From: an uncultured Prevotellaceae bacterium
Lineage (GTDB): Bacteria > Bacteroidota > Bacteroidia > Bacteroidales > Bacteroidaceae
Length of the DNA stretch: 10,600 bases
Direction: 5' to 3'
Assembly: GCA_946408305.1 (NCBI GenBank)
Contig: CAMJRQ010000016.1
Coordinates: 1-10,600, forward strand
A program made the translations under genes and the position numbers. Position 1 is the first letter of the stretch. Each line of letters starts with the position of its first letter. A model generated the notes under the pieces. It was not told the origin of the DNA, did no database searches, and worked only from the letters and a program-made list of their open reading frames with translations. Shown here piece by piece: positions 6,465 to 10,600 of this stretch.

Positions 6465-7316
6465 TCAATTTGTAAGTCTGATTCCATCTTGGTCAATCTC
6501 GATGAGGCGCCGCTTGTAGAGGTCGCCCACGGCCCGCTTGAAGACCTTCTTGCTGACGCCGAACGTGTCGTAGATGTCCTCGGCCGGGCTTTTGTCGCCC
6601 AGTGGCGACCGCCCCTCGTGGCTCTGGAGATAGGCCAGCAGCTGAGCACTGAAGTCCTCCACGCCCTCGTGGCCGGGACGTTGCAGGGTGAGGTCTATCT
6701 TGCCGTCGGGGCGCACCTGGCTGACGTAGGCCGTCAGCTTCTCGCCGGCGTGAACGTAGCGGAAGAGCTGCGTGTCATAGAGCAGTCCGGCATAGCGGTT
6801 GTTCACGATGGCCTTCAGCCCCAGGTCGGTCTTCTGCCATACGAGAATATTCACCTCGTCGCCCGGGTGGTAGGGTGGGAAGGTGTCGGTGTCGAGGTAG
6901 CGCTCCACCTTGGCGCTGGCCATGATTCGATAGGTCTGCGGGTCGATGTGCAGGTGGACGAGGTAGCTCTGGCCCTTCTGCATCTTCATCTTCTGCTCGC
7001 GGAAAGGCACGAAGAGGTCTTTCTGGGGCCCCCAGTGGAGGAACGACCCGAAATTGTTCACCCAGGCCACTTCGAGCCAGGCAAAGTCGCCCACCTGGGC
7101 CAGCGGCTCGTGCATCGTGGCCACGAGGCGTTCCTCTTGGTCGAGATAGAGAAAGACGTCGACCGTGTCGCCCACGTTCAGCGGGCGTGTTGCCTCGTTC
7201 AGTGGCAGCAGCATCTCGGTGCGCTCGCCGCGGATGGTGCCCTCGAGGTAGTATCCGAAATCCACCCGGCGCACCACAGGCAGTTCTCTGTTTATGCGTC
7301 CTAATTTTAATTCCAT
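6465..7316 (-). CDS. cvfB: CvfB-like S1 RNA-binding protein with C-terminal winged helix
   Basis: The protein has 283 residues and no signal, so it is cytoplasmic. It follows the CvfB layout: a first S1-like barrel at about residues 3-65, a second at about 73-135 (VGDFAWLEVAWVNNFGSFL, then KDLFVPF), a third at about 150-212 (HPGDEVNILVWQKTDLGLKA, ending DGKIDLTLQ) and a winged-helix-like end at about 220-283 (GVSKKVFKRAVGDLYKRR). CvfB proteins bind RNA and affect expression of virulence and surface genes in Firmicutes; their role in Bacteroidota is poorly defined. The start ATG lies three bases after the stop of the LolD-type gene, and its stop is three bases before the SGNH hydrolase start, pointing to translational coupling. 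The winged helix can lead to its being labelled a transcription regulator, but the S1 folds argue for RNA. Confidence 0.88.
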   Translation of the reverse strand: MELKLGRINRELPVVRRVDFGYYLEGTIRGERTEMLLPLNEATRPLNVGDTVDVFLYLDQEERLVATMHEPLAQVGDFAWLEVAWVNNFGSFLHWGPQKDLFVPFREQKMKMQKGQSYLVHLHIDPQTYRIMASAKVERYLDTDTFPPYHPGDEVNILVWQKTDLGLKAIVNNRYAGLLYDTQLFRYVHAGEKLTAYVSQVRPDGKIDLTLQRPGHEGVEDFSAQLLAYLQSHEGRSPLGDKSPAEDIYDTFGVSKKVFKRAVGDLYKRRLIEIDQDGIRLTN

Positions 7317-7319
7317 AGG

Positions 7320-7979
7320 CTATGAGTTACGTACTATTTCGCCGTCCATCATGTGAATGGTGCGGTCGGTCTGGAGGGCCAGGCTCTCGTCGTGTGTGAC
7401 GATGACGAAAGTCTGCCCCATGCGGTCGCGCAGGTCGAAGAAGAGGCGGTGCAGCTCGGCCTTGTTCTGCGAGTCGAGGCTTCCGCTTGGTTCGTCGGCC
7501 ATGACCACGTCGGGCCGGTTCATCAGGGCCCGCGCCACGGCCACGCGCTGTTTCTCACCGCCCGACAGCTCGTTGGGCTTGTGCGAGGCCCGCTCCTCGA
7601 GTCCCATGAAAGAGAGCAACTCGGTGGCCCGCTCGCGGGCTTCGCGTCGTCCCATCCCTCCGATGAAGGCGGGAATCATGACGTTCTCGAGCGCCGTGAA
7701 CTCGGGCAGGAGCTGGTGGAACTGGAAGACGAAACCGATGTGCTGGTTGCGGAAGCGGGCCAGCCGCTGCTGCGAGAGGCGCAGCACGTCCTGCCCACCG
7801 ATGATGACCTGGCCCGAATCGGGGCGGTCGAGCGTGCCCATGATGTGGAGCAACGTAGTCTTTCCGGCCCCGCTGGGCCCCACGATGGAGACCACCTCGC
7901 CCTTGCTTATGTCGAGGTCGATGCCGCGCAGCACTTGCAGCGAGCCGAAACTCTTGGTGATATTGCGTAATTGAATCAT
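7320..7979 (-). CDS. lolD: LolD-type ABC transporter ATP-binding protein
   Basis: The protein has 219 residues, typical for LolD. It shows Walker [10 protein letters not shown] (34-42), the Q-loop with Gln86 in [17 protein letters not shown], the signature [15 protein letters not shown] (from 138), Walker B VVMADEP (158-164) and the switch His196 in THDES. The [15 protein letters not shown] stretch is characteristic of LolD, which powers release of lipoproteins from the inner membrane. Close relatives (MacB/FtsE-like) drive other exporters. The start at 7979 is chosen because homology begins there ([12 protein letters not shown]) and it lies two bases after the rhamnosidase stop; the frame stays open far upstream only as a shadow of the rhamnosidase gene. 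No LolC/E-type permease is present in the window, so the partner must be encoded elsewhere. Confidence 0.93.
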   Translation of the reverse strand: MIQLRNITKSFGSLQVLRGIDLDISKGEVVSIVGPSGAGKTTLLHIMGTLDRPDSGQVIIGGQDVLRLSQQRLARFRNQHIGFVFQFHQLLPEFTALENVMIPAFIGGMGRREARERATELLSFMGLEERASHKPNELSGGEKQRVAVARALMNRPDVVMADEPSGSLDSQNKAELHRLFFDLRDRMGQTFVIVTHDESLALQTDRTIHMMDGEIVRNS

Positions 7980-7981
7980 AG

Positions 7982-10600
7982 TCAGTAGCGATAGATGATG
8001 CGGTGGAAGCCGCTGCCCAGCTCTAGGGGCTTTTCGGTGTCTTGCTTGTCGAACAGGTCGCCCGTGGTGGGGTCTGCCGACTTGTCGTCGTAGACCTTTC
8101 CGCGGCGTGCCCGTCCCGAGGGCAACTCCACGCTCTTGGCCTGGAAGGGCATCTCCACGGTGGCCGTCGTGCCGGCGGGGATATTCAGCCGGAGGTCCAG
8201 GCGGTGCTCGGTGCGCGTCCAGTCGACGGTGATGTTGCCGTAGGGCGTGGGCTTGCAGCAGCGCACGAAGTTGATGCCGTCGGGCATCTGCGGACGGACG
8301 AAGAAGTGGCGGTAGGCGGGCTTCAATTCGTCGGCCACGATGCCGGCCAGGGCCTGGTAGAACCACGACCCGATGCCGTTGTAGCAGTTGTGTATGCGGC
8401 TGCGGCGGGCGTCCCAGTGTTCCCAGGTGGTCGTGGCCCCGTTGTCGATCATGTAGAGGTAGCCCGGGAAGCTGCGCTTCTTGAGCATGTCGTACATGAG
8501 CTGAGCCTCGCCGGCGCGAGTGAGCCATTGCGTGAGGATGGGAATGCCCACGAGCCCCGTGAACAGGTGGCCGTCGAAGCGTTCGTAGGTGAGGCGGCGC
8601 AGCTGGCTGTTCACCCTCTGGCGCAGCTTCTCGGGCGTGGCGCCGACAAAGAGCGGGAAGGCCTGGTCGAGCTGCAGGCCGCAGGCGTAGCTCTTCTGCC
8701 GCGGATGGTAGAACGTCTGGTGGATGAGTCGGTTGATGTTGTCGCGCTTCTTCTCGTAGAACGTCTGCTCGTCGGCCTTGCCCAGCACGCCGGCGGTCTT
8801 GGCCATGATGTCGTAGACCCAGCTCATCGTGCACGAGTTGACGCCGTCGATGCTCTCCTCCTCGTGCTGGAACTCCTCGTTGGGCAGCGCCCAGTCGCCC
8901 AGGAACCAGTTGTGCTGGCGGTTGTTGGGCCAGCGGTTCTTGAGCAGGAGCAGCCCGTCGGGCATGTAGCGCTCGGCAAACTCGGCAAAGCGCTTCATGT
9001 GGGGATAGTATCGTTCCAAGATGTCGCGGTTGCCATACTGCACGTAGGTCTGCCACGGGGCGTTGGCGATGAAGGCCAGCCAGTAGGGGCCGCCGCCGCA
9101 GGTGACGTACGAGGGAGCCGTGTGGGGCAGGTCGCCGTCGGGCTGTTGCTCGTCGCCGTAGGCCTGAAGCCAGTTGACGTAGAGCGGGTAGAGGTCGTAC
9201 ATGATTTGGGCCGAGAGGGTCGACGAATTGCCGTCGCCGCCATATCCGCCCCGCTCCAGATGGGGGCAGTCCACCATGTATCCGCTCTGCGTCAGGCAGT
9301 TGAAGGTGTAGTGAATCATGTTGTGGATGGCGTTGATGTCGGCGTCGTTGCAGACGAAGGCCGACTGCGTGTCGTAGCCCGTATAGATGAGGAACGAGGT
9401 GATGTCGCTGGGCGTGGGCGGATGGCCCAGACCCTGAATCTTCATGTAGCGGTAGGCGTGGTAGTTGAACTTGTTCTCGAACGTCTCCTCGCCCTCGCCG
9501 CTGGCTATGTAGCGGTCCGAGAAGACACCGTATTCAAAGTCGCCGTTCAGTCCCAGCATGTCGCAGTAGCTGAGTTGCACGGTCTGCCCCTTCTTCAGCT
9601 TGCCCAGGCGCACCTTGGTCCATCCCACCACGCTGCGCCCCATGTCCACCATCCATGTGTCGGGCCCGAAATAGCGAATCTCTTTCGGTTGCAGCCGGGC
9701 CTGGATGCGGTTGGGTTCGCACATCTGGGGCGTGATGGGCCGGGGGGCGATTGAGGGTTCCGTGGCCTGTTGCCACTGGGCGGCGGCGAGCGTCTCGTGG
9801 CTGAAGTCGGGCAGGAGTTCCTCGCCGCGCACCACCTCGCCGTCGAAACGGTTGCGGGTCCAGTCGCCCGGGCAGTAGTAGCCGCTCTTGCGGGCCAGCC
9901 AGCTCTTGTCGGTAGCTACGAGCGTTTGCCATGCCGAACCGTCGTCCGAGACGTCGATCTGGGCCATGGTGTAGGGGCCGCCGGCCACGATGCCGCGGCA
10001 GTGGGCATCGTACCATCCCTTGCCCAGCCAGATGACGATGTCGTTCTCGCCCTCGCGGAGCAGGGGAGTCACGTCGTAGGTCATGCTGGGGTGGCGGCTG
10101 ACGAAGGCATAGACCGAGGGCGCGAGCACGTCGTTGCCCACTCGCTGCCCGTTGATGCTTATCTGCTGGTAGCCCAGGGTGCTGATGTGGAGGAAGGCCT
10201 GCTTCGGCAATCCGTCGCAGTGGAACGTCTTCCACAGCAGGGGCGCGATGGTGGTGTCGGCGCGCTCCATGCCGATGTAGCGGCCCTTCCAGTCGGCTTG
10301 TTCCAAGAGTCCCACGGTGAAGCGGGCTGCGGGGCTCCATCCCGATTCGCGTCCCTGCTCGTCCCACACCTTCACCTTCCAGTAGACCACGCTACGCGAG
10401 CGGAGCGGCCGGCCTTCGTAGCGGAGCCAGATGGACTGGTCGGACTCCACGCGGCCCGTGTTCCACAGGTCGGCCTCCTTCTCGTTCAGCCGCTCGGGCG
10501 ACGAGGCGGCCAGCACGTGGTAGGCCTTCTGCGCGATGTCGTTGTGGTCGGCCGGAATCTGCCAGCTCAGGTGAGGCTGGGCGAGGCTGATGCCGCAGGG
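7982..10600 (-). CDS. Alpha-L-rhamnosidase, glycoside hydrolase family 78 (5' end outside window)
   Basis: The visible part has 872 residues and runs off the right edge. Homology continues to the edge ([11 protein letters not shown], then [13 protein letters not shown]), so the GTG at 10516 is internal. Layout by visible residue: fibronectin-like segment (1-100), N-terminal beta domain (about 110-270), a second beta domain (about 290-400, [10 protein letters not shown]), the (alpha/alpha)6 catalytic domain (about 410-760) and a C-terminal beta domain. The acidic residues known from GH78 structures are present: Asp444, Glu449 and Asp456 in [14 protein letters not shown], and the general base Glu727 in TTTWEHWD. 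The enzyme removes terminal alpha-L-rhamnose from plant or microbial glycans by inversion. A signal peptide would lie outside the window. The loop has His-Leu where many GH78 enzymes have Gln/Thr-Arg, suggesting a subgroup variant. It is the first visible gene of the block and ends two bases before the LolD-type start. Confidence 0.95.
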   Translation of the reverse strand, partial: PCGISLAQPHLSWQIPADHNDIAQKAYHVLAASSPERLNEKEADLWNTGRVESDQSIWLRYEGRPLRSRSVVYWKVKVWDEQGRESGWSPAARFTVGLLEQADWKGRYIGMERADTTIAPLLWKTFHCDGLPKQAFLHISTLGYQQISINGQRVGNDVLAPSVYAFVSRHPSMTYDVTPLLREGENDIVIWLGKGWYDAHCRGIVAGGPYTMAQIDVSDDGSAWQTLVATDKSWLARKSGYYCPGDWTRNRFDGEVVRGEELLPDFSHETLAAAQWQQATEPSIAPRPITPQMCEPNRIQARLQPKEIRYFGPDTWMVDMGRSVVGWTKVRLGKLKKGQTVQLSYCDMLGLNGDFEYGVFSDRYIASGEGEETFENKFNYHAYRYMKIQGLGHPPTPSDITSFLIYTGYDTQSAFVCNDADINAIHNMIHYTFNCLTQSGYMVDCPHLERGGYGGDGNSSTLSAQIMYDLYPLYVNWLQAYGDEQQPDGDLPHTAPSYVTCGGGPYWLAFIANAPWQTYVQYGNRDILERYYPHMKRFAEFAERYMPDGLLLLKNRWPNNRQHNWFLGDWALPNEEFQHEEESIDGVNSCTMSWVYDIMAKTAGVLGKADEQTFYEKKRDNINRLIHQTFYHPRQKSYACGLQLDQAFPLFVGATPEKLRQRVNSQLRRLTYERFDGHLFTGLVGIPILTQWLTRAGEAQLMYDMLKKRSFPGYLYMIDNGATTTWEHWDARRSRIHNCYNGIGSWFYQALAGIVADELKPAYRHFFVRPQMPDGINFVRCCKPTPYGNITVDWTRTEHRLDLRLNIPAGTTATVEMPFQAKSVELPSGRARRGKVYDDKSADPTTGDLFDKQDTEKPLELGSGFHRIIYRY

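Noticed and set aside
5628..7304. Plus-strand ORF of 558 codons across two minus-strand genes
   Set aside because: It spans the SGNH hydrolase and CvfB-like genes, both with clear motifs on the other strand, and its own product has the same Val/Ala/Leu/His-rich shadow composition.
7980..9056. N-terminal extension of the LolD-type frame upstream of 7979
   Set aside because: The extension lies inside the rhamnosidase gene in another frame and is Arg/His/Pro-rich nonsense; ABC ATPase homology starts exactly at the Met at 7979.
8042..9754. Plus-strand ORF of 570 codons opposite the rhamnosidase gene
   Set aside because: Shadow of the GH78 gene; no recognisable domain or signal.
10514..10516. 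GTG as the start codon of the rhamnosidase
   Set aside because: The frame stays open to the window edge and the upstream residues (HLSWQ, AYHVL) fit the N-terminal part of GH78 proteins, so the true start is outside.

Overview
The window looks like chromosomal DNA of a GC-rich member of the Bacteroidales, most likely Prevotellaceae-like. This is inferred from the gene content (GH78 rhamnosidase, M60-like peptidase with BspA-type leucine-rich repeats, a C-terminal tail resembling type IX secretion sorting domains), from a TAnnTTTG promoter element, and from start codons without a properly spaced Shine-Dalgarno sequence. No species can be named from the sequence. All seven recognised genes lie on the minus strand and are read from right to left. 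No RNA gene, insertion sequence, phage gene or CRISPR array was seen.

Reading in the direction of transcription, the right part (10600 to 5646) is a tightly packed four-gene block: an alpha-L-rhamnosidase (5' end outside the window), a LolD-type ABC ATPase, a CvfB-like S1 RNA-binding protein and a secreted SGNH hydrolase. The gaps between stop and start codons are only 2, 3 and 3 bases, so the block is probably one translationally coupled operon. It mixes glycan breakdown and a secreted esterase-type enzyme with two housekeeping-type proteins.

The middle part (5568 to 1682) is a second transcription unit. A TAACTTTG promoter element sits just upstream of a small exported rhodanese. After 22 bases comes a 1111-residue secreted M60-like (enhancin-type) zinc metallopeptidase, closed by a very strong intrinsic terminator. 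The peptidase domain lies between two copies of a 192-residue leucine-rich-repeat module that align without a gap. M60-like enzymes of gut bacteria attack mucin-type glycoproteins, so the protein probably acts at the cell surface on host or dietary glycoproteins. The substrate is inferred, not shown.

The left part holds a gene-free stretch of about 410 bases with two small repeat clusters, then a Tat-exported aldo/keto reductase with a C-terminal ferredoxin-type cysteine cluster, cut by the left edge. I did not find a clearly new multi-gene system. The points most worth a second look are the duplicated LRR modules around the peptidase, the mixed-function operon, and the repeat clusters between 1435 and 1630.
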